In this document: positions 18,454 through 26,970 of the stretch, one piece after another
Position numbering within the stretch: position 1 is the stretch's first letter
Layout: every line of letters begins with the position of its first letter
Made by a program: the position numbers and the translations under genes
The notes under the pieces: model-generated
What the model was told of the DNA's origin: nothing
The model's database searches: none
Seen by the model: the letters and a program-made list of their open reading frames with translations, nothing else
Source: Nocardiopsis sp. CNR-923
GTDB lineage: Bacteria > Actinomycetota > Actinomycetes > Streptosporangiales > Streptosporangiaceae
Length of the DNA: 64,000 nucleotides
Direction of reading: 5' to 3'
Assembly (NCBI RefSeq): GCF_001942255.1
Contig: NZ_MKKC01000153.1
Coordinates: 88,294-152,293 of the forward strand

Positions 18454-19314
18454 TCAGCCCAGGTCCCACCCGCGCCGCAGGCCGCGCAGCCGCCGCACGC
18501 GCTCGGCCACCGGCGGGTGCGCTGAGAACAGGCGGCCGACCCCGTGCGGGAACGGGTTGGCGGTCATCAGATGCGCCGCGGCGAACAGGGAGCGGTTCTG
18601 GGGCAGCGGATGCGTGCGCGCCCCCGCCTCCAGCTTGCGCAGCGCGCTCGCCAGGGACTCGGGGTCTCCCGTCAGCCGTGCGGCCTCCTCGTCCGCCCGG
18701 AACTCCCTGTGCCGCCCGACCCCGCAGTGGACGACCACGGCCGCCAGCGGAGCCAGGAGGGCCAGCAGCAGACCGCCGAGCAGGTTGGGCATGTCGGTCT
18801 CCTCCGACTCCCCCAGCGGCAGCAGGAACGTGACCAGGGTCAGCGCGGCGATCAGCCCGGCGAGGGTGGCGGCCACGGAGCTGATCACGGTGTCGTGGGA
18901 GCGGATGTGCGCCAGTTCGTGTGACAGCACGCCGCGCAGTTCGTCCTCGTTCAGCGTGCGCAACAAGCCCGTGGTGCAGCACACGGCCGCCCGCCGCGGG
19001 TTTCGGCCCGTGGCGAAGGCGTTGGGCGACCGCACCCGCGACAGGTACAGGCGCGGCATGGGCTGCCGGGCGGCCGTGGCCAACTCGCGCACGACACGGT
19101 AGAGCTCGGGCTGCTCGATCTCGCTCACCGGGTGCGCCCGCATCGCGCGCAGCGCCAGCGTGTCCCCGAACAGGTGCACCAGGATCCCCGCGCACACCAC
19201 TAGGGCGAGCCCGAACTGGGCGCCCGCGGCGGCCCCCAGCAACCAGCCGCCGGCCACGACCAGGACTCCGGCGCCGACGAACAGACCGACCGCGCGAACC
19301 GCGTTGACGTGCAC
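18454..19314 (-). CDS. htpX: HtpX-like M48 membrane metalloprotease
   Basis: The 286-residue protein has two N-terminal membrane segments (VGLFVGAGVLVVAGGWLLG and FGLALVVCAGILVHLF), the zinc motif LSHELAHIRSHD, two further membrane segments, and the third zinc ligand in REFRADEEAARLTG, as in HtpX quality-control proteases acting on membrane proteins. I chose the GTG at 19314, which follows GGGGAGGTGA, over longer forms. A conserved NAFATGRNPRRA segment precedes the active site. It is monocistronic and divergent from korA. Confidence 0.93.
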   Translation of the reverse strand: MHVNAVRAVGLFVGAGVLVVAGGWLLGAAAGAQFGLALVVCAGILVHLFGDTLALRAMRAHPVSEIEQPELYRVVRELATAARQPMPRLYLSRVRSPNAFATGRNPRRAAVCCTTGLLRTLNEDELRGVLSHELAHIRSHDTVISSVAATLAGLIAALTLVTFLLPLGESEETDMPNLLGGLLLALLAPLAAVVVHCGVGRHREFRADEEAARLTGDPESLASALRKLEAGARTHPLPQNRSLFAAAHLMTANPFPHGVGRLFSAHPPVAERVRRLRGLRRGWDLG

Positions 19315-19778
19315 GCCGTCACCTCCCCTGTACCGTGGCCGCGCCCGCTGTTGGATGCGTACATGGTGACAAACGCGCGGGTCGGCGTCGTGCGTTCCCC
19401 ATGCGACCAGCTGTCCGTCACATCCCCGCGGCCCGGCCTCGTCCATGGATTGTGATAATCGCCACCCGGTCGCGAACCGCTCACGGATGACCACCTATAG
19501 TGCGAACGTGGCGCTTATCACCAGCGGCGTCGGGCCGGGGCCTCCTCTGCCCGACGCGCGAACGGCCGTTTCGTCGACGGTCGGCCCCTGCACGACCGGC
19601 CACCGCGGCGACGCCGCGTGAGCCGGGTTGGCGCGCCCGGCCACCGCGAGGGCCGCGCCCGCCGTCCCCACGTCCCCAGGCCGGCCGCCCAGCGGCGTGA
19701 CACGGACCGACCGGGACTGACAACCGAGCGCCGCCGCCCCTCACGACGGGCGGCTCACCAAGGAGGTCCTCGATCTCA
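19315..19778. promoter_or_regulatory. Divergent control region of htpX and korA
   Basis: 464 bp without a supported gene. A TATAGT at 19496-19501 could be a -10 towards korA but its -35 is poor. The korA ribosome binding site AAGGAGG lies near 19760. I find no clear operator. Confidence 0.35.
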
Positions 19779-21632
19779 GTGGCCAAACAGATCGAACAGC
19801 TCGACCGCGTCATCATCCGCTTCGCCGGCGACTCCGGCGACGGGATGCAGTTGACCGGTGACCGATTCACCCAGGAGACCGCGTCTTTCGGCAACGACCT
19901 GTCGACTCTGCCGAACTTCCCCGCGGAGATCCGCGCCCCCGCCGGGACCCTGCCCGGCGTGTCCAGCTTCCAACTGCACTTCGCCGACCACGACATCGTG
20001 ACCCCGGGCGACGCCCCGGACGTCCTGGTCGCCATGAACCCCGCGGCCCTGAAGGCCAACCTCGACGACCTGCCGCGGGGCGCCACGGTGATCGTCAACA
20101 CCGACGAGTTCACCCGGCGCAGCCTGGCCAAGGTCGGCTACGACGCCGACCCGCTCACCGACGGCACCCTCGACGGATTCAAGGTCAGCGCGGTCCCGCT
20201 GACCTCGATGACCGTGGAGGCGCTGGCGGAGGCGGACGTGTCGAAGAAGGACGCGCAGCGCGCGAAGAACATGTTCGCGCTCGGTCTCCTGTCGTGGATG
20301 TACAACCGCCCGACCGAGGGCACGCGAGCCTTCCTCAAGACGAAGTTCGCCAAGAAGCCGGCCATCCTGGCCGCCAACCTGGCCGCGTTCCAGGCGGGCT
20401 GGAACTTCGGGGAGACCACGGAGGACTTCGCGGTCTCCTACGAGATCAAGCCGGCCCGGCTCCCCGCCGGCACCTACCGGAACATCACCGGCAACCTCGC
20501 CACCGCCTACGGGCTGATCGCGGGGTCCCAGCGGTCCGGCCTGCCGCTGTTCCTCGGCTCCTACCCGATCACGCCGGCGTCGGACATCCTGCACGAACTG
20601 TCTCGGCACAAACAGTTCGGCGTGCGCACGTTCCAGGCCGAGGACGAGATCGCCGGTGTCGGCGCGGCCCTGGGCGCGGCCTTCGGCGGAGCGCTCGGCG
20701 TGACCACCACGTCGGGCCCGGGCATGGTGCTCAAGCAGGAGGCGGTCGGTCTGGCGGTCATGACCGAGCTCCCGCTGGTGGTGATCGACGTCCAGCGCGC
20801 GGGCCCCAGCACGGGTATGCCGACCAAGACCGAACAGGCCGACCTGCTCATGGCGCTGTACGGACGCAACGGCGAGTCGCCGCTGCCGGTGGTGGCGCCG
20901 TCCTCGCCCGCGGACTGCTTCGACACAGCGTTGGAGGCCGTCCGGCTGGCGATCACGTACCGGACTCCGGTCGTGGTGCTCTCGGACGGGTACCTGGCCA
21001 ACGGTTCGGAGCCCTGGCGGCTGCCGGAGGTCGACGCGCTGCCCGAGATCGATCCCGGGTTCGCGACCGCGCCCAACGGGCCCGACGGCTCCTTCCTGCC
21101 GTACGAGCGCGACAGCGACACCCTGGCGCGCCCGTGGGCGGTGCCCGGGACCGCGGGGCTGGAGCACCGGATCGGCGGCATCGAGAAGCACGCCTCGACG
21201 GGCGACATCTCCTACACGCCCGCCAACCACGACCTCATGGTCCGCACCCGGCAGGGCAAGATCGACGCGATCGCGCGCGACGTCCCTCCCGTGGACGTGT
21301 CCGACCCCACCGGAGACGCGGACGTCCTGGTCCTGGGGTGGGGCGGCACCTACGGGTCGATCACGGCGGCGGTGCGGCGGGTCAGGCGCTCGGGCGGGCG
21401 GATCGCCCAGGCCCACCTACGCCACCTCAACCCCTTCCCGGCCAACCTCGGCGAGGTGTTGCGCGGATACGACCGGGTGGTGGTCCCGGAGATCAACCTC
21501 GGCCAGTTGGCCCTGCTGCTGCGCGGCAGGTACCTGGTCGACGTCATCGGTTACAACAAGGTCCGCGGTCTGCCGTTCCGGGCCGAGGAGCTGGCGGGCG
21601 TGCTTCAGGAGGTCATCGACCGTGGTGAGTGA
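19779..21632 (+). CDS. korA: 2-oxoacid:ferredoxin oxidoreductase, alpha subunit
   Basis: With KorB this enzyme decarboxylates 2-oxoglutarate (or another 2-oxoacid) to the acyl-CoA with reduction of ferredoxin. The 617-residue protein fuses the gamma domain (about 1-190, FAGDSGDGMQLTGDRF) to the alpha domain (about 195-617, SYPITPASDILHEL, FQAEDEIAGVGAALGAAFGG, TTTSGPGMVLKQEA), the actinobacterial fused form. GTG start at 19779 behind AAGGAGG. The last 11 bp overlap korB. Both genes are intact. This KorAB is the ferredoxin-linked alternative to the OGDH complex found in mycobacteria and other actinomycetes. Confidence 0.95.
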   Translation: MAKQIEQLDRVIIRFAGDSGDGMQLTGDRFTQETASFGNDLSTLPNFPAEIRAPAGTLPGVSSFQLHFADHDIVTPGDAPDVLVAMNPAALKANLDDLPRGATVIVNTDEFTRRSLAKVGYDADPLTDGTLDGFKVSAVPLTSMTVEALAEADVSKKDAQRAKNMFALGLLSWMYNRPTEGTRAFLKTKFAKKPAILAANLAAFQAGWNFGETTEDFAVSYEIKPARLPAGTYRNITGNLATAYGLIAGSQRSGLPLFLGSYPITPASDILHELSRHKQFGVRTFQAEDEIAGVGAALGAAFGGALGVTTTSGPGMVLKQEAVGLAVMTELPLVVIDVQRAGPSTGMPTKTEQADLLMALYGRNGESPLPVVAPSSPADCFDTALEAVRLAITYRTPVVVLSDGYLANGSEPWRLPEVDALPEIDPGFATAPNGPDGSFLPYERDSDTLARPWAVPGTAGLEHRIGGIEKHASTGDISYTPANHDLMVRTRQGKIDAIARDVPPVDVSDPTGDADVLVLGWGGTYGSITAAVRRVRRSGGRIAQAHLRHLNPFPANLGEVLRGYDRVVVPEINLGQLALLLRGRYLVDVIGYNKVRGLPFRAEELAGVLQEVIDRGE

Positions 21633-22713
21633 CAACGGCGCCCGCGCGGCGGTGGGCGGGAACGGCGGCGGATTCGCCGGACTGGACCTGGTTCCCAGGA
21701 CCGGCGCCGCGTACAAGGCGAAGGACTTCAAGTCCGGCCAGGAGGTGCGGTGGTGCCCCGGCTGCGGCGACTACGCGATCCTGGCGGCCTTCCAGTCCTT
21801 CCTGCCCGAGTTGGGCGTCCCGCGCGAGAACATCGTGATCGTGTCCGGGATCGGCTGCTCCTCCCGGTTCCCCTACTACCTGAGCACGTACGGGATGCAT
21901 TCGATCCACGGGCGCGCTCCGGCCATCGCCACCGGGCTGGCGACCAGTCGGCCGGACCTGTCGGTGTGGGTGGTGACGGGGGACGGGGACGGGCTGTCGA
22001 TCGGCGGCAACCACCTCATCCACGCGCTGCGGCGCAACGTCAACATCAACGTCCTGCTGTTCAACAACCGGATCTACGGGCTGACCAAGGGGCAGTACTC
22101 CCCGACCTCGGAGACGGGCAAGATCACCAAGTCCTCGCCGGTCGGGTCCCTGGACCACCCGTTCAACCCGGTGTCACTGGCGCTGGGGGCCGAGGCGGGG
22201 TTCGTGGCGCGCACGGTCGACTCCGACCGCAGGCACCTGACGTCGGTTCTGCGGGCCGCCGCCGACCACCCGGGCGCGTCCTTCGTGGAGATCTACCAGA
22301 ACTGCCCGATCTTCAACGACGACGCGTTCGAGCCGCTCAAGGACCCGTCCTCGCGGGACGCGCGCCTGCTGCGCATGGAGCACGGCGAACCGCTGCGGCT
22401 GGGTGCTGACCGCGGTGTGGTCGCCGGGGAGTTCGGCGGTCTGGAGGTCGTGGACGTCGACGCCGCGGGCGAGGACCGGCTGATCCGGCACGACGCGCAC
22501 CGGGAGGACCCGGGGTACGCGTTCGCGCTGTCGCGGCTGGACCAGCCCGCCTTCGAGCACGTGCCGATCGGGGTCTTCCGCGACGTGCGGCGGCCCACCT
22601 ACGACGAGTTGCTGAACGAGCAGATCGCCGACGCGCGGTCGGCGCTTGGCCGCGGCGACCTGGCGTCGCTGCTGGCCAGCGGCGACACCTGGACGGTCGA
22701 CCGGGACGCGTGA
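21622..22713 (+). CDS. korB: 2-oxoacid:ferredoxin oxidoreductase, beta subunit
   Basis: The 363-residue subunit binds thiamine diphosphate: GDGDGLSIGGNHLIHA and, about 25 residues on, LLFNNRIYGLTKGQYSPTS form the ThDP motif. RWCPGCGDYAIL carries the conserved Cys pair, and GIGCSSRFPYYLSTYG is typical of the family. Starts at GTG 21622 or 21625, overlapping korA. The C-terminal extension (RHDAHREDPGYAFALSRLD) is normal for actinobacterial KorB. Confidence 0.95.
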   Translation: MVSDNGARAAVGGNGGGFAGLDLVPRTGAAYKAKDFKSGQEVRWCPGCGDYAILAAFQSFLPELGVPRENIVIVSGIGCSSRFPYYLSTYGMHSIHGRAPAIATGLATSRPDLSVWVVTGDGDGLSIGGNHLIHALRRNVNINVLLFNNRIYGLTKGQYSPTSETGKITKSSPVGSLDHPFNPVSLALGAEAGFVARTVDSDRRHLTSVLRAAADHPGASFVEIYQNCPIFNDDAFEPLKDPSSRDARLLRMEHGEPLRLGADRGVVAGEFGGLEVVDVDAAGEDRLIRHDAHREDPGYAFALSRLDQPAFEHVPIGVFRDVRRPTYDELLNEQIADARSALGRGDLASLLASGDTWTVDRDA

Positions 22714-22838
22714 ACCCGCCGTCCGCGGGGCCGGGCGACGCGTGCCCGGGTTCTCGGGGTGGTCGCCGCACCCCGGCGCGTGGGGTGCGGCGCCCGGCCC
22801 CGCGAACGGCTTCGGCGTGGAGGGAATACGCTTCGGTC

Positions 22839-23498
22839 ATGCGTATCGTCATCGCCGGGGGACACGGGAAGATCGCGCTGCGTCTGGCCAGGCAGTTGGC
22901 CGACCGCGGCGACGAACCCGTCGCCCTCATCCGCAACCCCGACCACGCCCGGGACGTCCGCGACGCCGGGGCCGAGCCGGTGGTGGTGGACCTGGAGAAG
23001 GCCACCGTCACCGAGTTGGCCGAGAAGGTCATGAACGCCGACGGCGTGGTCTTCGCCGCCGGAGCCGGGCCTGGCAGCAGTGCTCGGCGCAAGGACACGG
23101 TGGACCGCGCGGCGGCCGTCCTGACCGCCGACGCCGCCGCGCTGGCGGGTGTGCGCCGCCTGATCCAGATCTCGGCCGTCAACGTGGACGAGCCCGTCCC
23201 GGAGCGCCGACGAGGTCTGGGCCGCCTACGTCGAGGCCAAGCGCGCCGCCGACGCGACCTGCGCGAGCGCCACCTGGAGCTGGACTGGACGATCCTGCGG
23301 CCCGGGCGGCTGACCGACGAACCGGGCACAGGACTGGTGGCGCTCGGCCCGGACGTCGAGCGCGCCGAGGTGACCCGCGACGACGTGGCGTCGGTCGTCG
23401 TCGCGCTCCTGGACGAACCGGGCACGGTCGGCAGGACTCTCAACCTGGTGAACGGCGAGACGCCCGTCGTGGACGCCGTCCGTGCCATGTCGTCCTGA
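22839..23498 (+). CDS. NAD(P)-binding NmrA/SDR-like protein (two compensating indels)
   Basis: A small Rossmann protein with the nucleotide motif MRIVIAGGHGKIALRLARQL and the later LDWTILRPGRLTDEPGTG, typical of atypical short-chain dehydrogenase/NmrA proteins of unknown substrate. Residues between about 120 and 140 are out of register: shifting the frame between about 23200 and 23255 gives the expected ADEVWAAYVEAKRAAD, after which a second indel restores the frame. The start at 22839 gives about 220 residues. It stands alone downstream of korB. Confidence 0.8.
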   Translation: MRIVIAGGHGKIALRLARQLADRGDEPVALIRNPDHARDVRDAGAEPVVVDLEKATVTELAEKVMNADGVVFAAGAGPGSSARRKDTVDRAAAVLTADAAALAGVRRLIQISAVNVDEPVPERRRGLGRLRRGQARRRRDLRERHLELDWTILRPGRLTDEPGTGLVALGPDVERAEVTRDDVASVVVALLDEPGTVGRTLNLVNGETPVVDAVRAMSS

Positions 23499-23651
23499 GC
23501 GGCCCGTTCTGGCCGATCTGTGGCCAGACACGACCCCAGGGGGCATGATGGATCCGGAGCCCGGCGGAGTACCGCCATGCTGGACGCGGATGACCGGGAG
23601 GCCCCCGGCGGGCGAAGCAGCTCCCAACAGAGCAGATGGGTACGGTTATTC

Positions 23652-24191
23652 ATGAGCGTCACACAGGTCGTGAGGGACAGCACGGTCGTCGAGCACGCCA
23701 AGGTCGCCGCGCAGCAGAAGCGGCGGATGTTCATCGTCCAGCTCGACGTCAACGCCTACGACGAGAAGGACAGCAAGCTGCGCCCCGGCCTGACCCGGAT
23801 CCTGGAGGGGATCGAGGAGGCGGGGTGGCGGCTGGAGATGACGTCGCCGAGCGAGGCCGAGAACACGGCGGCGCGGCTGTTCGTCTTCCGACCGGACCCG
23901 ACCGCCGGCCAGGGCGCCTCCGATCAGGCCGAGGCCCGTCAGGCCCCGCGCCACCATGACCACTCCGGGCAGCAGCACGCCTACCCGGACCCGGCCACGG
24001 GCTCGCAGCAGGCGCACGACCCGTACGCGGGCTACGGGCAGCACCAGCAGGGCTACGGGCAGCAGTACCCGGGCTACGACCAGCAGCAGTACCCCGGCTA
24101 CGGGCAGCAGTACCCGGGGTACGGGCAGCAGCCGGGCTACGGCCAACAGCACGGGTACGGCCAGCAGCAGTACCCGGGTTACGGCCAGTAG
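23652..24191 (+). CDS. Unknown protein with Tyr/Gly/Gln-rich low-complexity tail
   Basis: The first 85 residues form a small folded domain (RRMFIVQLDVNAYDEKDSK, GLTRILEGIEEAGWRLE, AARLFVFRP) that I do not recognise. The remaining 90 are almost only Gln, Tyr, Gly and Pro, in repeats of YGQQYPGYGQQ type. Such tails resemble disordered, phase-separating or adhesive segments. No signal peptide or membrane segment, so presumably cytoplasmic. ATG at 23652. It is followed by a good intrinsic terminator and is probably monocistronic. Confidence 0.85.
   Translation: MSVTQVVRDSTVVEHAKVAAQQKRRMFIVQLDVNAYDEKDSKLRPGLTRILEGIEEAGWRLEMTSPSEAENTAARLFVFRPDPTAGQGASDQAEARQAPRHHDHSGQQHAYPDPATGSQQAHDPYAGYGQHQQGYGQQYPGYDQQQYPGYGQQYPGYGQQPGYGQQHGYGQQQYPGYGQ
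24030..24190 (+). repeat. Coding repeat region, (Y/P)GYGQQ units
   Basis: About ten degenerate copies of a short unit encoding GYGQQ with or without YP, using alternating CAG CAG, TAC and GGC codons. It is the source of the low-complexity tail and could change length by slippage. Confidence 0.8.
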
Positions 24192-24220
24192 GAGGCGGCT
24201 GGACACCGTTCACACCGGTA

Positions 24221-24243
24221 GGGCTCGCGCACCGCGCGGGCCC
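24221..24243 (+). terminator. Intrinsic terminator after the YGQ-rich gene
   Basis: A 10-bp stem with one GU pair (24221-24230 with 24234-24243, loop ACC) followed directly by TTTT. Confidence 0.8.
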
Positions 24244-24354
24244 TTTTCCGTGCGCGCGGCCGGACGCGGGCGTCGATGTGGTCGCCGACGGGGGGACGGC
24301 GCGCCCGAGGCCGGGCGTGTCGTGTTCTCGGTTCGGTAACGCCGTGCGCCGTGT

Positions 24355-24374
24355 TGGCCTGACATGTCAGGCCA
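24355..24374. promoter_or_regulatory. Perfect 20-bp palindrome, operator candidate
   Basis: TGGCCTGACATGTCAGGCCA is identical to its own complement over all 20 bases. It lies alone in a gene-free stretch, about 140 bp upstream of the small secreted protein at 24514. The size fits a dimeric repressor site. No regulator gene is adjacent. Confidence 0.6.
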
Positions 24375-24513
24375 TGTCGGATCCAAGCCTGGGAAAAGTC
24401 GCGGGAACCTCTGGATTCTTCCCGAGAAGCACTCCAAGCATGCGGTTGACTACGCTAAGTTATTTCCGGCGGCTACAGCCACCCTGTTTTGGATCTTCCG
24501 AAAGGTGACCTCC

Positions 24514-24722
24514 ATGCCTCGTATCGCCAAGCGTCCGGGCTCATCCTCGCGACGGGCCTCGCCCTCGGTGCCATGACCGGCACCGCCGCCGCGGACAACA
24601 ACGCCCGGGTTCAGAACATCACGATCCCGATCTGCCTGGACATCATCCAGGCCGCGGGCCTGTCCGCCGACGGCTGCAACGTCGTCGACGTGAACCACAA
24701 CGGCAACATCAGCGCCCGCTAA
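24514..24722 (+). CDS. Small secreted two-cysteine protein A (one frameshift)
   Basis: ATG at 24514 follows AAAGGTGA, but the frame that makes sense (SGLILATGLALGAMTGTAAA, a signal peptide) is one base off after MPRIAK. One missing base near 24533 reconciles them, by comparison with the sister gene at 24801. Mature part: DNNARVQNITIPICLDIIQ, then DGCNVVDVNHNGNISAR. Two cysteines about 17 residues apart. Secreted, function unknown; possibly a surface or envelope peptide (inference). Confidence 0.75.
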
Positions 24723-24800
24723 CCACGGGCACGCAGCGCGGAAGCCGTCCGGCCTCCGCTGTACCAACGATCACATCGCGAACCGACAAGGACCAACACC

Positions 24801-25010
24801 ATGAAGCGCTTCTCCACCGTCTCCGGCCTCGTTCTCGCCACCGGCCTCGCCGTGGGCTCCATGACCGGCACGGCCGCCGCGGACAACAACGCCAACATCC
24901 AGAACATCACCGTCCCGATCTGCGCCGACGTCCTCCAGTTCGCCCTGGTCTCCCTGGACGGCTGCAACGTGATCGACTTCGACGCCAACAACAACATCGA
25001 CAACCGCTGA
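24801..25010 (+). CDS. Small secreted two-cysteine protein B
   Basis: A 69-residue protein with signal peptide MKRFSTVSGLVLATGLAVGS ending at TAAA, then DNNANIQNITVPICADVLQ, and DGCNVIDFDANNNIDNR. It is a clear paralogue of the gene 80 bp upstream. The layout (short N-terminal Asn-rich part, hydrophobic VPIC block, second Cys) parallels the four-gene family at 13.5-14.5 kb without close sequence identity. AAGGA precedes the ATG. Terminated by a perfect hairpin. Confidence 0.85.
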   Translation: MKRFSTVSGLVLATGLAVGSMTGTAAADNNANIQNITVPICADVLQFALVSLDGCNVIDFDANNNIDNR

Positions 25011-25028
25011 CCCACAGGGCGCGCGAAG

Positions 25029-25056
25029 GCGGGGCACGGCGACCACCGTGCCCCGC
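25029..25056 (+). terminator. Intrinsic terminator after the secreted protein pair
   Basis: A perfect 11-bp stem (25029-25039 with 25046-25056, six-base loop) 18 bp after the stop of the second small gene. Confidence 0.7.
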
Positions 25057-25064
25057 TCGCGTCA

Positions 25065-25240
25065 GGGGTCGCCGCAGGGCCAGGGAGCCGAGGGGGCGGT
25101 CGGCGGCCGGCAGCGCGCCCCGCGAGGCCACACCCCGCCCCCGCTCGGCGGGGTGCGTCCAGTACGACAGCCGACCGGGGCTCGCGCCGCGGGTCGGTGA
25201 CGGTGAACTCGGCGTGGCCGAGGACCGGCCCGTCGACCCC
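25065..25240 (-). pseudogene. Possible GNAT acetyltransferase remnant
   Basis: On the minus strand GHAEFTVTDPRREPRS in one frame is followed in another by YWTHPAERGRGVAS, which resembles the acetyl-CoA binding motif A of GNAT enzymes. There is no start codon or full domain. It is either a gene relic or chance resemblance in GC-rich sequence. Confidence 0.25.
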
Positions 25241-25255
25241 GCCCCCACCCCGACA

Positions 25256-25283
25256 TGTCACGCCCGGGGCGCCGTGTTACGTC
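25256..25283 (+). promoter_or_regulatory. ECF41-type promoter at the sigma factor's own start
   Basis: TGTCACG at 25256-25262 and CGTC at 25280-25283, 17 bases apart, match the ECF41 consensus (TGTCACA, about 16 bases, CGTC). The expected transcription start is within a few bases of the ATG at 25292, so the mRNA would be leaderless or nearly so and the gene autoregulated. Confidence 0.65.
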
Positions 25284-25291
25284 TATGCGAC

Positions 25292-26205
25292 ATGACCACC
25301 GATGTCTTCGAAGAGCACCGCTCCCTCCTCACCGGCGTCGCTACCGGATCCTGGGCAGCGCGTCCGACGCCGAGGACGTGACCCAGGAGACCTGGCTGCG
25401 CTGGAACACGGTCGACCGCGCAGGCGTCGACGACCCCCGCGCCTACCTCGTCACCGTCGCCTCCCGGATCGCCCTCGACCGGCTCCGCTCCGCCCGCTCC
25501 CGGCGCGAGTCCTACGTGGGCGAGTGGCTCCCGGAACCGGTCAGCGACGTCCCCGACGGGGCCGACCACGCCGAACTCGCCGACTCGGTGGAGTACGCTC
25601 TCCTCGTCGTCCTGGAGACCCTCAGCCCCCTCGAACGCGCCGTCTTCGTCCTCCGCGAGGCCTTCCAGTTCCCCTACGCGCGCATCGCCGAGGTCATCGG
25701 CCGCGAGGAGGCCACCACCCGGCAGCTCGCCCGGCGCGCCCGCGACCACGTGCGCGAGCGGCGTCCGCGGTTCGACGCCGACCGGGGCTCGCGCCGCCGG
25801 ATCACCGAACGCTTCCTCCAGGCCTGCCTGGAGGGCGATCTCGACGGCCTCACCGCCCTGCTGGCCGACGACGTGACCCTCGTCGGCGACGGCGGCGGAC
25901 GGGTCCGGGCGCCGATGCGGGTCCTGCACGGCATCCGGAAGGTCGCCGGCTTCCTCCACGCCGTCGTCCAGGAGCGCAACGCCCAGCGCTTCCTCGGCTC
26001 CGCCGGGGTCGAGGGGCGGGCGGACCTGGCGGACCTGGACATCGGGCTCACGCAGGTCAACGGCACCCCGGCGGCCTACGTCGCGGCGGACGGCCGGATC
26101 GTGACGCTGATCGTGCTGGACGTGGCCGACGACCTGGTGCGACACGTCTACCTCGTGGCCAATCCGAAGAAGATGTCACGCCTGCGGGCGCCCGCCTCGT
26201 CCTAG
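25292..26205 (+). CDS. ECF41/SigJ-type sigma factor with SnoaL-like C-terminus (one frameshift)
   Basis: The protein reads MTTDVFEEHRSLLTG, then after a one-base gap near 25340 (GTCGC-TACC) continues YRILGSASDAEDVTQETWLR (region 2), then LSPLERAVFVLREAF and IAEVIGREEATTRQLARRAR (region 4), about residues 1-165. The C-terminal 135 residues (ITERFLQACLEGDLDGLTAL, DDVTLVGDGGG) form the SnoaL-like extension that regulates activity in ECF41 factors; it ends VYLVANPKKMSRL. A matching promoter sits at its start. No carboxymuconolactone-decarboxylase-type partner, common beside ECF41 genes, is present. The stop codon coincides with the end of an IS982 element. Confidence 0.85.
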
Positions 26206-26725
26206 ACGAGTCTTTCCACAAGCCTGCGCGCACGAAGAGAGGGTGTCCATGATCTGGTGTGAGCCAAGACATGGACACCCTCGTGACAGCACTCCACGTC
26301 AAGATCGACGACGACCGCGCTGGTTTGGCCCGGCTCCCCGGACGCCCTCCGAAACCCAGTCACTCGGAGTTGCTGTGCCTGGCCGTCATGCAGGCCCTGC
26401 TCGGCCACCACAACGAGGCCCGGTGGCTGCGCCACGCCCGCAAGCACCTGTCCGAGGCCTTTCCCCACATCCCCCTGGACCCGGGATACAACAAACGGCT
26501 CCGAGCCGCGCTGCCCCAGATCAGTCGAGTCGGTCAACGACACCTTCAAAGGGCAGCTTGACCTGGAACAACACGGCGCTCGCACGATCGAGGGCGTCAG
26601 TGTGCGGGTGGCCCAGCGGGTGCTCGCACTGGCGGCCGCGATCTGGCGCAACTTCCGGACCGGGCAGGCGGTCAGCCGTTCACTGACCGCCTACGACCAC
26701 TGAACGTGTTCGGAAAGACTCGTCT
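26204..26725 (+). mobile_element. Internally deleted IS982-type element
   Basis: Perfect 14-bp terminal inverted repeats AGACGAGTCTTTCC at 26204-26217 and its complement at 26712-26725 bound 522 bp holding the two ends of an IS982 transposase. Full elements are about 1 kb, so roughly half is missing. A second 12-bp inverted repeat (26239-26250 and 26271-26282) overlaps the transposase start codon and could sequester it in read-through transcripts. I see no target duplication. Confidence 0.8.
26271..26703 (+). pseudogene. IS982 transposase remnant
   Basis: N-terminal MDTLVTALHVKIDDD, LLCLAVMQALLGHHNEARWL and GYNKRLRAALPQI are typical of actinobacterial IS982 transposases. The sequence then jumps to ESVNDTFKGQLDLEQHGART and RVLALAAAIWRNFRTGQ ending LTAYDH in another frame. 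The catalytic DDE core between them is gone, so it cannot encode an active enzyme. Confidence 0.85.
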
Positions 26726-26970
26726 GGTGGCCGACATCACCGTTGTGGGCGTGGGCCTGCCCGTGGGCCGGATCCGGAACGGGGGACGTGCTGCCCCGCC
26801 GCCATCGGCGGGGTCGGCGCTCCCCGGTGGGGCGGGTGCCGCGGGCGCGGGAGACCGGGGTGCGGATCGAGTCGGGCCTCGGTGGCGTAGGGACCGGCTC
26901 GGAGCGACACGGAGGCGCCGACGCCCCGGCGGGCGTCGGCGCCGTCGGCACGTGCGACGACGGACGCGGT

